64,000 nucleotides of DNA from CAIOTO01 sp040389165 (lineage in GTDB: Bacteria > Pseudomonadota > Alphaproteobacteria > Paracaedibacterales > CAIOTO01), in assembly GCA_040389165.1 (NCBI GenBank), contig JAZKAK010000003.1, forward strand, positions 21,173 to 85,172, given 5' to 3'. Below the pieces are notes generated by a model. It searched no databases, was not told where the DNA came from, and saw nothing but the letters and a program-made list of their open reading frames with translations. A program made the translations under genes and the position numbers. Below are positions 44,443 through 52,755 of this stretch, piece after piece. Within the stretch, counting starts at the first letter, position 1. Each line of letters starts with the position of its first letter.

Positions 44443-44745
44443 CGAAAAGAAGCCTAGTGAATACACGAAGAGCATGCTACCCGTCACTTTTTGTCACTCC
44501 ACCCTTGTCATTCCCGCGGAGGCGGGAATCCAGAAAAGCCCCTTTAAAAACCGTGAGTTTGGGGAGAGCTAAACAGCCTGGATCCCCGCCTCCGCGGGAA
44601 TGACAGTAAGAAAAATAAAAGTGACGGGTAGCATGACGAAAAGAAATCTAGTGAATACGCAAAGAGAGGCCTAGTGAATACACGAAAAGAAATCTAGTGA
44701 ATACACGAAGAGAGGCCTAGTGAATACACGAAGAGAAATCTCGAT
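44443..44745. repeat. Tandem array of ~23-bp units split by a MITE
   Basis: Imperfect units of the form ctagtgaatacacgaagaga with alternating gaaat and gaggc ends occur on both sides of the MITE (44443-44472 and 44636-44745, at least six units). The array was continuous before the element inserted. Confidence 0.8.
44473..44635 (+). mobile_element. MITE-like element, copy 4
   Basis: Same orientation and ends as the copy at 1918. The flanks acgaagag (44465-44472) and acgaaaag (44636-44643) match at 7 of 8 bases. Because it sits inside a tandem array whose units are similar, the match could partly reflect the array, but the interruption of the array shows the insertion directly. Confidence 0.87.
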
Positions 44746-44770
44746 ACACGTTTTTCTCAAAAAAACACAT

Positions 44771-45775
44771 TCACCCAGCTTTTGATGTTTCAATAAACAC
44801 ATCCATCTGCTGGCCAATTAATACATCATCGTGTGTGTTTTCAATTTTATACACAATCTCGATAATGCGTGTATCAATCAATTCTTTGCTATTGCCGCTC
44901 AATTGATTCTTTGGCATTGCGTATGGTTCAAACCGCACGCATGTCAGCAGGTACCCGTCGGCAGCATTGCTGCGAAGAAATCCAACAGCCTTTGCCTTAT
45001 GTTCATAGCGCCACACGTCATTTTCATCGATTTGCACACGCACATAAAGTGGCTTATGGTTGCCCATTGTCATAATTGGCGTTTGCGTGTTTTCGTTAAT
45101 ATACTCACCTTCATTTACGTATGTTTTAAGAATAATTCCAGCCACAGGCGCTTTTACAATAAGTTTATCAAGCGCAACCATTGATAGCGCATGTTTGCTG
45201 CGTGCTTGTTCTAGTTTTATTTTTTGCGTATTAAGATCAGCTAAAGCCTTTTGAAATTCAAATTCAACTTTTTTGATGTCACTACGACTTTTAACGCCAT
45301 CTTTTAGTTTCTGATCTCTGTTATGCAAATCTTCCGCATAGCCATACGTTGCTTTTGCGGCCTCTACGCACTGCTCAAGCGCCTTAATTTCGTGTTCATC
45401 AATGGTAACTTGCAAAATTGCTGACCGGGTATCTAGTTCAAACAGAGGTGCTTTTGCCTCAACAACATCGCCTTCCTTAACGTATATCTTTTGCACAATA
45501 CCTGATGTAAAAGTTCCCACATCGATATTCCTCGAATTTGCCTCGACAAAGCCAATACCGGCAATAGCATGTTTGAACGGGGATGATGCTGGTAAGCTCA
45601 TTTGATTTGCAGGAATATCAGGCAATTTTCCTTTTGAAAAACTAAAGGCAATAGCGGTAATAATCCCCAAGACGCCGCATGTGGCCAGGATATTCGCTCT
45701 GGCAAAGACGAGGGTTGTTTTACTGATGTCTATTAATGCTGATATCATATTTTCAATGGGTGGAATTTGTTTCAT
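44771..45775 (-). CDS. HlyD/DevB-type membrane-fusion (adaptor) protein
   Basis: A 334-residue periplasmic adaptor with one N-terminal membrane helix (~22-46). The first biotinyl/lipoyl half is GIVQKIYVKEGDVVEAKAPL (~residue 92), then a helical hairpin (~115-205) and the second lipoyl half VKAPVAGIILKTYVNEGEYI. Such adaptors link an inner-membrane ABC transporter to an outer-membrane channel. The FtsX-like permease and ATPase just upstream are the likely partners, giving a DevBCA- or MacAB-like exporter. A terminator lies between, so it may have its own promoter. Confidence 0.85.
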   Translation of the reverse strand: MKQIPPIENMISALIDISKTTLVFARANILATCGVLGIITAIAFSFSKGKLPDIPANQMSLPASSPFKHAIAGIGFVEANSRNIDVGTFTSGIVQKIYVKEGDVVEAKAPLFELDTRSAILQVTIDEHEIKALEQCVEAAKATYGYAEDLHNRDQKLKDGVKSRSDIKKVEFEFQKALADLNTQKIKLEQARSKHALSMVALDKLIVKAPVAGIILKTYVNEGEYINENTQTPIMTMGNHKPLYVRVQIDENDVWRYEHKAKAVGFLRSNAADGYLLTCVRFEPYAMPKNQLSGNSKELIDTRIIEIVYKIENTHDDVLIGQQMDVFIETSKAG

Positions 45776-45850
45776 GTTTATTATTTTACGTATTTATGAC
45801 TTTGTTGATTCTTGCAGAAAACGTAACGCGCTTCAAGGTGCAAAGGCATT

Positions 45851-45877
45851 AAAAAAGGGAGCATTCAAGCCCCCCTT
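45851..45877 (-). terminator. Rho-independent terminator between the small gene and the adaptor gene
   Basis: Read on the minus strand, AAGGGGGGC pairs with GCTCCCTTTTTT around a TTGAAT loop (about nine pairs, two G-T), ending in a T run. It follows the 59-residue gene by 77 bp and precedes the adaptor start by 75 bp. Confidence 0.7.
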
Positions 45878-45954
45878 GTCTATTTTATACATTGCTTGTT
45901 TAAAGACGGTGTTGCCGACTAATTTACGGCATGCACTTTCTTGCACTTAACTAA

Positions 45955-46134
45955 TTAAACAGCAGCTGGCGCAGGCTCTTCTGCAGCTGGCGCAGGCTCT
46001 TTTGCAGCTGGCGCAGGCTCTTCTGCAGCAGGTGCAGTTTGTTCTTCAACTTCAGCTGAAGCTTTTGCATTTTCTATGCAGAAAAAGCTGCTCATGATTA
46101 ATGAAGTCGCTATCAGTACACTTTTAATTCTCAT
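45955..46134 (-). CDS. 59-residue secreted Ala/Glu/Pro-repeat protein
   Basis: A short gene with ATG at 46134, AGGAT ribosome site and TAA at 45955-45957. Residues 1-26 form a signal peptide (MRIKSVLIATS..., cut near AKA). The mature ~33 residues are almost wholly AAEEPAP units (three exact or near-exact copies from a 21-24-bp DNA repeat at about 45961-46030). It lies between the ABC ATPase and adaptor genes in the same direction. The extended Pro/Ala/Glu repeat could be a periplasmic spacer or the exported substrate; both are inference. Confidence 0.65.
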   Translation of the reverse strand: MRIKSVLIATSLIMSSFFCIENAKASAEVEEQTAPAAEEPAPAAKEPAPAAEEPAPAAV

Positions 46135-46258
46135 GTTCTACATCCTAAAAAAGTTATCTTATTAATATGTAACATAAAATAGTTAATGATAGGTTAACAA
46201 CGCCGCACGTCTATGTTGTCATTACAACACCACATAATGATGCTCTTGAAACAAAATA

Positions 46259-46966
46259 TCACTCAATTCGCGTAATAACCCCATCATTCATATGGGCAAT
46301 TCTGTCGGCATATTTAAAAATGCGCGCATCGTGTGTCACCACTACAAAAGTAGTTTTCATCTCGTGGCTAATGCTTTTCATAAGTTCTAAAATCGTTGTG
46401 CCGGTTGCGTGATCTAAAGCACTTGTTGGCTCATCACAAATCAGCAAGGATGGATTATGCACCAAAGCGCGGGCGATGGCGATACGTTGCTGTTCACCGC
46501 CAGACAGTTGCGTAGGCGATCGATCCACCTTGCTACTAAGCCCCATTTTACAAAGCATACCCTCGGCGCGCATCATGGCCTCGTCTTGCAACGTGCCATT
46601 TATAATCAGCGGAATCGCGATGTTTTCAAGCAGACTGAGTGTTGGAATAAGATTAAATGCTTGAAAAATGAAGCCGATCTTTTTGGCTCTGAAATCAAGC
46701 AATTCCGTGTCGGTTAAGAGGTTTAAATCGAGGCCTTCGACAAGGCATGTGCCAGTACTGGGTTTTAAAATGCCGGCAATAATCGAAATTAACGTTGTTT
46801 TCCCGCACCCCGACGGCCCAACAAGCATCATGAATTCGCCTGTTTGAACATCAAGATCAACACCACGAAGGGCGGTGACTTCACACTCTCTCATGGCAAA
46901 GGATTTACTGATTCCCCTGCATGATACCGCAGACGAGGGGGTAATTTGTTTTATCGCAGATGCCAT
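46259..46966 (-). CDS. ABC transporter ATPase (DevA/MacB/LolD class)
   Basis: A 235-residue ATPase. Walker A is LVGPSGCGKTTLIS (~residue 49), the Q-loop FIFQAFNLIPTLS, the signature QLSGGEQQRIAIARAL (~147) and Walker B LLICDEPTSALD; the switch His is in FVVVTHD. The NLIPTLSLLENI stretch is typical of the MacB/LolD/FtsE group that works with FtsX-like permeases. It starts four bases after the permease stop, so the two are one unit. Confidence 0.92.
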   Translation of the reverse strand: MASAIKQITPSSAVSCRGISKSFAMRECEVTALRGVDLDVQTGEFMMLVGPSGCGKTTLISIIAGILKPSTGTCLVEGLDLNLLTDTELLDFRAKKIGFIFQAFNLIPTLSLLENIAIPLIINGTLQDEAMMRAEGMLCKMGLSSKVDRSPTQLSGGEQQRIAIARALVHNPSLLICDEPTSALDHATGTTILELMKSISHEMKTTFVVVTHDARIFKYADRIAHMNDGVITRIE

Positions 46967-46969
46967 TAT

Positions 46970-48124
46970 TTATCCCCTAAACACGAGCGCTGGGTCAACG
47001 CGAATCACACGCCTAACGCTGATGATTGCTGCTGTCAAAATAATAAATAAAACACCTAAACCAGAAAATAGCAGCAAAATAGGGGGCATGCGGACGGCCA
47101 GGACAGAATCGTTGAATTTTATGGCAAACAAACTGGCAAGCCCGACACCAATGCCATAGCCAATGACGCCCACCACACATGCCTGCAACATTACCATTTT
47201 CGCCAAAAGTGCATTGCGCAACCCCATGGCTTTGAGCACTGCATAATGCTTGATGTTCTCGGACACGAAATTAAAGAATGTTTGGCCCACAACGGCGGTT
47301 CCAACAATAAAGCCAAGCAGAACAGAAATACCAAAGTTAATCGGAATGCCGGTGCTTTTCATCCAATAATTGAGGTTGGTATCCGAAAATTCCTTTGCTG
47401 TTTCCGCCCGCAATCCTGTTTTTTGAGAAATCCGTGTACAGATCTGATTTGGGTCTTCACCTTCTTTAACTTTGACAAGAATATACGTAAGATGCCTTCT
47501 GCCAGAAGCCGAATATGACACGGCGCGTGTGTATGTTGTGTATGCTTGCGGTTGCATGACGAAATTTCGAGTGGCTTTAATATAGCCTGCGATTTGCGCA
47601 CGTTTATCGTTCAATTCAATCACATCACCAATAGCGAGAGGACGTGTTTGAGTTTCTGAAACGCGCACACGAAGGCGTGTGTTGGCGGCTTCTTGATCGA
47701 CAAAGATGGCATCCGGACGTCTGAAATCAGAAAGACTTCCCTGAATGATTGTGGCAGGTGCGCCAATCAATGTGGCATCATCAATGCCTGCTATATCAAG
47801 TGTTTTTGTTGACCCATCTGGTAATTTCGCCCGCATCAATCCTTTGTACAACGGCACTGCCCACGCCACACCATCGATACCACGCACACGATTAAGTTCT
47901 ATATCACGCAGGGGTTTGTTTTCTTCGACGAATTGCACACCATTATCCATCACCCAAATATCAGGCAACGAAACATCGCGGATGAAGCTGTATGTGCGCG
48001 ACAGCAGACCAACCAAAATCGATGGCTGTTGCGTCATAATCAGCGTTGAAAAGGAAATCCCAACAATCATGCTGATATATTTTCCTGTGTCGCCAAATAA
48101 CATTTTAAGCGCGATGCGGTACAT
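46970..48124 (-). CDS. FtsX-like ABC permease (DevC type)
   Basis: A 384-residue permease. ATG 48124 is chosen since AAGGAT lies just upstream and the product then starts MYRIALKMLFGDTGKYIS, as DevC proteins do; an extension to 48253 would start inside a decayed repeat. The N-terminal helix, a large periplasmic domain (~40-255) and three C-terminal helices (GISVLLGFIVGTAVVGQT, MLQACVVGVIGYGIGVG, LLLFSGLGVLFIILTA) match the FtsX/MacB topology. With the ATPase and adaptor it should form a tripartite exporter. Substrate unknown. Confidence 0.88.
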   Translation of the reverse strand: MYRIALKMLFGDTGKYISMIVGISFSTLIMTQQPSILVGLLSRTYSFIRDVSLPDIWVMDNGVQFVEENKPLRDIELNRVRGIDGVAWAVPLYKGLMRAKLPDGSTKTLDIAGIDDATLIGAPATIIQGSLSDFRRPDAIFVDQEAANTRLRVRVSETQTRPLAIGDVIELNDKRAQIAGYIKATRNFVMQPQAYTTYTRAVSYSASGRRHLTYILVKVKEGEDPNQICTRISQKTGLRAETAKEFSDTNLNYWMKSTGIPINFGISVLLGFIVGTAVVGQTFFNFVSENIKHYAVLKAMGLRNALLAKMVMLQACVVGVIGYGIGVGLASLFAIKFNDSVLAVRMPPILLLFSGLGVLFIILTAAIISVRRVIRVDPALVFRG

Positions 48125-48193
48125 GTAAAATCCTTGGGTTATGCGGTGAGAATAGCATATATGTACGAAAAAGGGAGGGGGCATTTTGTTACT

Positions 48194-48258
48194 TAATACC
48201 AAGTTCACTAAAGATTGATTGATGCAGCCTTCCGCTATGTCTGCGCTGCTCATTTGAA
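48194..48258 (+). repeat. Left half of a decayed TAATACC repeat
   Basis: taataccaagttcactaaag ... gatgcagccttccgctatg ... gctgctcat aligns with the first half of the 2278 copy. The second half is absent. Confidence 0.55.
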
Positions 48259-48341
48259 TAACGCTTGCCTTTTTTGCTTTTTTGGCAGAATCTGTACGAA
48301 CAGAATTCTAACATAGTGATTATTTGATTAGGAACGTAAAC

Positions 48342-49235
48342 ATGCATCTTAGACAAAAACAAAACCTATTTTTATTTCCAAATGAGATTGATTCATTGAT
48401 GGATATAGCTGATCGCTATGACGTTTTCTTAATCGATGTTTGGGGTGTAACCCATAATGGCGTAAAGCCTTTTCCTAATGCGATTTTGGCGTATGAAAAA
48501 CTCAAAGCTGCAGGAAAAACACTTGTTATTTTGTCAAATGCACCGCGGTTACCTGGCGTGACGCGCACACGTTTGAGCGATATGGGAATTGACGATACAT
48601 TATTTGATGATGTGATGACCTCTGGTCTTGAGTGCTATCAGGCATTGCGTGATCGTCCAAATGCATTTTATCAAAAGCTTGGCCCTAAATTGCATCACAT
48701 TGGGCCAGATCGTGATCGGACTGTTTTTGAAGGATTGCCCTACACACACGTGGAATCCATAGCTGATGCTGATTTTCTGCTCATCACAGGCACAGACGGC
48801 TGGGAAACGACAACGGATGCCTATCACGAACGCTTAACACACGCACATAGTCGAAACCTGCCGGCTGTTTGCGCGAATGCTGATAAGCTCGTTCAAAATG
48901 GTGATCAGCTTGTTATTTGCGCTGGTGCTATCGCTGATGCGTATCGTACGCTTGGCGCCGAGTCTATTTATACGCATGGCAAGCCAAACACCGATGTTTA
49001 TCTGGCAGCGCATGCTTTAGCTAATATAAAACGTCAAGAAGAGGTGCCATTATCACGTGTTATTATGTTAGGCGATTCATTGGCAACCGATATTCGTGGA
49101 TCAAATGTGTATGGGATCGATAGCGTTTTTACGTTAACGGGTGTACACGCAGGTACAACGTCAGAAACATGGCCGGCGTTGCAGGAAGCGTATAAAGCAA
49201 AACCCACGTTTATGATGCCTTATGGAATTGCATAG
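48342..49235 (+). CDS. HAD-superfamily class IIA hydrolase
   Basis: A 297-residue phosphatase-like protein. Motif I is the variant VFLIDVWGVTHNGVKPF (~residue 27; Asp nucleophile with Trp in place of the second Asp's neighbour), and motif IV is MLGDSLATDIRGSN (~244). This matches the alphaproteobacterial HAD-IIA group of unknown substrate. ATG 48342 follows a good aggaac site; an upstream in-frame TTG/ATT region is not needed. It stands alone. Confidence 0.88.
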   Translation: MHLRQKQNLFLFPNEIDSLMDIADRYDVFLIDVWGVTHNGVKPFPNAILAYEKLKAAGKTLVILSNAPRLPGVTRTRLSDMGIDDTLFDDVMTSGLECYQALRDRPNAFYQKLGPKLHHIGPDRDRTVFEGLPYTHVESIADADFLLITGTDGWETTTDAYHERLTHAHSRNLPAVCANADKLVQNGDQLVICAGAIADAYRTLGAESIYTHGKPNTDVYLAAHALANIKRQEEVPLSRVIMLGDSLATDIRGSNVYGIDSVFTLTGVHAGTTSETWPALQEAYKAKPTFMMPYGIA

Positions 49236-49238
49236 GGC

Positions 49239-49275
49239 ATACCGTTCACACGATTTCGATTAGTGCAGCATTACT
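49239..49275 (+). repeat. Remnant of a TAATACC repeat
   Basis: ataccgttcacacgatttcg then attagtgcagca resembles the first 35 bp of the 2278 copy. Short and decayed. Confidence 0.4.
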
Positions 49276-49497
49276 TTACGCGTTATTATGGCTGCCATCA
49301 CAATAGGGCGGATTTTTCGTTTGCTTACACGTGCAAAGCCATGCAGAAGTTGGCGCCTCTACCTGGAAATGCAGAGATTTCAGGCCTGATCCTTTGTGTG
49401 CGCCATCACAAAAGGGTTGATTTGCGCTAAGGCCGCATGTGCACCAAAAATACGTTTTTTCGGCTTCGAGTTCGACATTCTTTGGTTGTGTTGTCAT
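49276..49497 (-). CDS. CDGSH iron-sulfur domain protein
   Basis: A 73-residue protein with two CDGSH-type [2Fe-2S] motifs. The first is CTCGLSANQPFCDGAHKG and the second CTCKQTKNPPYCDGSH, each Cys-x-Cys...Cys...His. ATG 49497 with a ggggaa leader gives the usual short N-terminus (MTTQPKNVELEAEKTYFW); longer starts add 25 residues unlike the family. Such two-motif proteins act in iron or redox handling. Confidence 0.9.
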   Translation of the reverse strand: MTTQPKNVELEAEKTYFWCTCGLSANQPFCDGAHKGSGLKSLHFQVEAPTSAWLCTCKQTKNPPYCDGSHNNA

Positions 49498-49847
49498 GAA
49501 ATTCCCCTTTTGGACAGTATACCCATCAATGCGCAGATAATCCATTCCGTTTGTCATGCAGGAAATATTCATTAGAATAATCTCATGCTCGGTGCATCAC
49601 TCGTGCTTGACACGAGGGTCTGGCCATCCGGAGATCACCGGGTCGACGCCCGGTGAATACACAATCTGGAGTGTTAATTATTGCCAAAACAAAGCCGTGG
49701 AGCGCATACAGAGAATCTATTGATTTATGTAAAATTATATATATCGAGTTGAATAAGAAACATGCTTGCATTCTTAATACAAAATTAATAATATGTTTGT
49801 AAAATAAAAACATAAAATAAATGCATAGCAAAAAGGTTTTGCTCAAA
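49498..49847. other. Divergent intergenic region, no gene seen
   Basis: Contains a CCGGGTC-type hairpin (gatcaccgggtcgacgcccg, 49635-49654) in a gap where a long minus-strand open frame is only the mirror of the next gene. AT-rich sequence at 49715-49820 probably holds the promoter of the large secreted gene. A possible longer N-terminus of that gene (ATG 49821) falls here. Confidence 0.5.
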
Positions 49848-52364
49848 ATGAAAAATAAATTCATTCTTTTACTTATCATTGCATCGCTGGGTCCTGTTTC
49901 GGACCTAATGGCGGCATCTACGTCGAGTTCTTCCGCCCGTGCAGAAACCATCGTGGATCCTGTTCTTTTGGAGCTTATCAACAAAACGAACGGATTTGCA
50001 AACGCAGATTATACAGAAACTTCCGATGACACGGCCAGGGAAATCACTCGGAAATTGCTTAATCCATCAGCCACAAAATTTGCAACACCAGCTGAAAGAG
50101 AAGAAATCGTTAATGTTCACTTAAAAACAGAATTGTATTACGCCTTTAACACACAGTGGGGAACAGGAAAGCAACGCAATCACCGTATTGTGTACGATTT
50201 TTTAAGTCAGCTTGACAAGTCTGGCAGAGCTTCAGAGCATTTGACAATTATTACGGTTCTTTCATTAGCCGCACAGGAATATTTTTGGAACAATAAATCA
50301 ACGATTGAGGATCTAAAAAGACACGTAAAGCGAGAGCTCCGTTATGGGCTTTTTAAACAAGCTGGGCATAAACTTAACGTTTCGAACATTATCTATCTTG
50401 ATGAAACGCGCCAAAATAGTGTGCTTGATCGTGTCATTGAGACCTGGATTACTGGCGATTTAAGAGGGAAATTAGCAGGGCTCATGAATGGCTTTAAGGC
50501 AAGAAGCCTTGGAAATATTTATATCCAGATTGCAGAAGATCTGGATGCTAAATTTAGAGCTCCATTAACGCCGTTACCGTTCGACAATCTTGAGGGGGAA
50601 ATATTGAGTGCTTATGGCCTGAGAGAACTGATGAATTTAAAGCCCATGGCATCTGCGCCTGATGGCATGTGCGGAGAACACAGCCTGCTCATTCCAACAG
50701 ATGGCAAAGAATCAGAATACCAATCGGTAGTAGTGCAAGGAAATCGGACTCTCAAAAAAAAAGGAATTCTGGAAGGGAATGGGCGATACAAAATTCTTCG
50801 AGCCATCTTAGACAATGCGTATGATGAAGAGGCAAGGCGTTTGTATCTGTATGCTTCTAAATATATGGATGGGACTGCTTTTACTAACCTTATGGAGGAA
50901 GTAATCACCCGCCTAAGAGGCCAAAATAGTGAGGCTCAGGCTAACGAATTACACACTAAATTGATTGCCTATAAGAAATCACAAGAAGTTAAAGAAATAG
51001 AAAAAGAAACAAAAAGAACCACACTAAAAATAAGCCTACTGAGATCTGTTGTGAGTGCGCCTGAATTAAAGAATGCATTAAACACTTTTAATGAGCTATT
51101 GAATAATCCAGATTACTTATCTATATTACCAACGATCGATGGATTCAAAGATATTATAGATGCAATTAAATTAATAGGAACGAACACGGAGCCTGGCGCA
51201 GGAAATGATAGTCTAAAAAGACGGTTTTCAACTATCGAGGTGAGGTTGAATTTGCTTGATCAACGAATAAAACAAGCAAAATTAGCTGCTGATATGCAGC
51301 TTAAATTAGCCATAACTGAGGCCGAAGGAGAAGCTGCGCTGGCTAAAAAAGAATTTGACGAAATTAGAACTAAAAATGATGCGCTCGTTGAAACGTATCT
51401 GGAACTTAATACACTAAAAGCTGAAGCTGAAGCTAAGGCTAAAAAAGAAAAAAATGTGGCATTTGATGCAGCATTTTCTGGGGCATCTACAGCTTATTCT
51501 ACCTTTATGACACCTAAAAATGAGCAGCTTTTTGCAGCAATTAGTGCTAAATTCACTGCGAAGCGTGATAAAAATAAAATAGCTAAGGCTGCAAAAGAAC
51601 TTGAAGCTAATTATACGGAAAGAGACGCGTTGATAGCTGGAAAATACAAGTTAATGATTGAAAAACTAAAAGATTTTATAGGACCAGATATGCTTCCCGG
51701 AAATACTGATGCCTTTTCCATAGATGGCCTTTGCATTCATGGCTATTCTAACTTTATAAATGATATTTGCCAAACAATATGCACATTTATCAGCCATATC
51801 ACAGATACTGACTATAAAGAAACAGCAGATGAAATTGCAGCGTTATGGGATGATTTTAATAGCAAGAAAGGTCAAATGGAAGTTCACGTGGATCAACAAC
51901 TCAAGTTGAAACGTTTAGAAATAGTTACATCGCTGCATGATCTTCCTGCTGAACTTGCCCCAAATGCACTTGCGAATGAAATGGAACAGTTTGCAAGATG
52001 TCCAGGTGAATTAAGTGGATGGTTGCCATGTGATTCTAGTTATACACAATTGTGGGCGATCATTAATAACCTAAATGTCTTTGTTTTTTCAAACGGCGAA
52101 GCTTATGGTCCAACACCACTCGACCTTATAATTCGTAATAAAAATAGTTACGATCAGGTCCTTGTGAATTATCCTGAAGGAACAAGCGAAAAGCACTTAG
52201 CTACCGTAATTTTAACATCACCAACGGCTAAAAATGTATTTTTAGATAAAGGCCCTGGCCATTACGACAAATTTATCGAACCAGATGACTATGCCGCCAT
52301 GGCAAAAGCACAGCGACACCTTGAATGGATGGAACTCGCAACGAAATATGCTGCTTATCCTTAA
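49848..52364 (+). CDS. Large secreted protein with coiled coil; possible split OTU-like protease
   Basis: ATG 49848 opens a signal peptide (MKNKFILLLIIASLG..., cut near LMA, residue ~22); ATG 49821 would add nine residues. The 838-residue product has a helical N-terminal region and then ASAPDGMCGEHSLLIP with a Cys at ~275. Residues ~410-620 are a coiled coil rich in Lys/Glu/Ala (EAEGEAALAKKEFDEIRTK and others). A final part has QLWAIINNLNVFVFSN and DKGPGHYDKFI with a His at ~805. DGxC near one end and HYD near the other are the order of an OTU-type cysteine protease, but they are 530 residues apart. I treat the fold as a hypothesis. Confidence 0.7.
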   Translation: MKNKFILLLIIASLGPVSDLMAASTSSSSARAETIVDPVLLELINKTNGFANADYTETSDDTAREITRKLLNPSATKFATPAEREEIVNVHLKTELYYAFNTQWGTGKQRNHRIVYDFLSQLDKSGRASEHLTIITVLSLAAQEYFWNNKSTIEDLKRHVKRELRYGLFKQAGHKLNVSNIIYLDETRQNSVLDRVIETWITGDLRGKLAGLMNGFKARSLGNIYIQIAEDLDAKFRAPLTPLPFDNLEGEILSAYGLRELMNLKPMASAPDGMCGEHSLLIPTDGKESEYQSVVVQGNRTLKKKGILEGNGRYKILRAILDNAYDEEARRLYLYASKYMDGTAFTNLMEEVITRLRGQNSEAQANELHTKLIAYKKSQEVKEIEKETKRTTLKISLLRSVVSAPELKNALNTFNELLNNPDYLSILPTIDGFKDIIDAIKLIGTNTEPGAGNDSLKRRFSTIEVRLNLLDQRIKQAKLAADMQLKLAITEAEGEAALAKKEFDEIRTKNDALVETYLELNTLKAEAEAKAKKEKNVAFDAAFSGASTAYSTFMTPKNEQLFAAISAKFTAKRDKNKIAKAAKELEANYTERDALIAGKYKLMIEKLKDFIGPDMLPGNTDAFSIDGLCIHGYSNFINDICQTICTFISHITDTDYKETADEIAALWDDFNSKKGQMEVHVDQQLKLKRLEIVTSLHDLPAELAPNALANEMEQFARCPGELSGWLPCDSSYTQLWAIINNLNVFVFSNGEAYGPTPLDLIIRNKNSYDQVLVNYPEGTSEKHLATVILTSPTAKNVFLDKGPGHYDKFIEPDDYAAMAKAQRHLEWMELATKYAAYP

Positions 52365-52755
52365 GGCAAAATGCACACGGTCTGTTACTTCACAGTCTAT
52401 TACTTCACGGTCTATTACTTCACTGCCTATCATTCTTTGTCATCCTCGGACGTCACACACTACTGTTTGAGCGTAATAAAATTACAGGAATATGTACAAT
52501 TTCTATCGTCATGGTGAGCCCCAAAGGTGTACGGCCATTCAGAAATTCTCTGGATTACCTTAGGTTCCTCGTGATGATGGCGGATAGACTATGCAGTTCC
52601 TTGCCTTAATGGCAGCTGGATCACGCCCGGCGGGCAATGCACAGAGTGGAAAACGTACACACTGCGTTAAACTCATCATTTTTGCTAAAAAACACTTCAA
52701 TTTTATAAGATATTGCACATATAATGTACGCACAATTCATAACCAGGAAAAAAAT
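52365..52755. repeat. Gap with 15-bp tandem repeat and palindromic repeat fragments
   Basis: 52379-52423 is three units of ggtctattacttcac. 52505-52590 is a degenerate palindrome (atcgtcatggtgagccccaa ... ctctggattaccttaggttc ... gtgatgatggcgg). The AT-rich end holds the ribosome site (AGGA) of the next gene. No gene seen. Confidence 0.55.

Noticed and set aside
49583..49984. 133-codon minus-strand frame before the large secreted gene
   Set aside because: Overlaps the signal peptide of the 49848 gene and includes the CCGGGTC repeat; no start signals.
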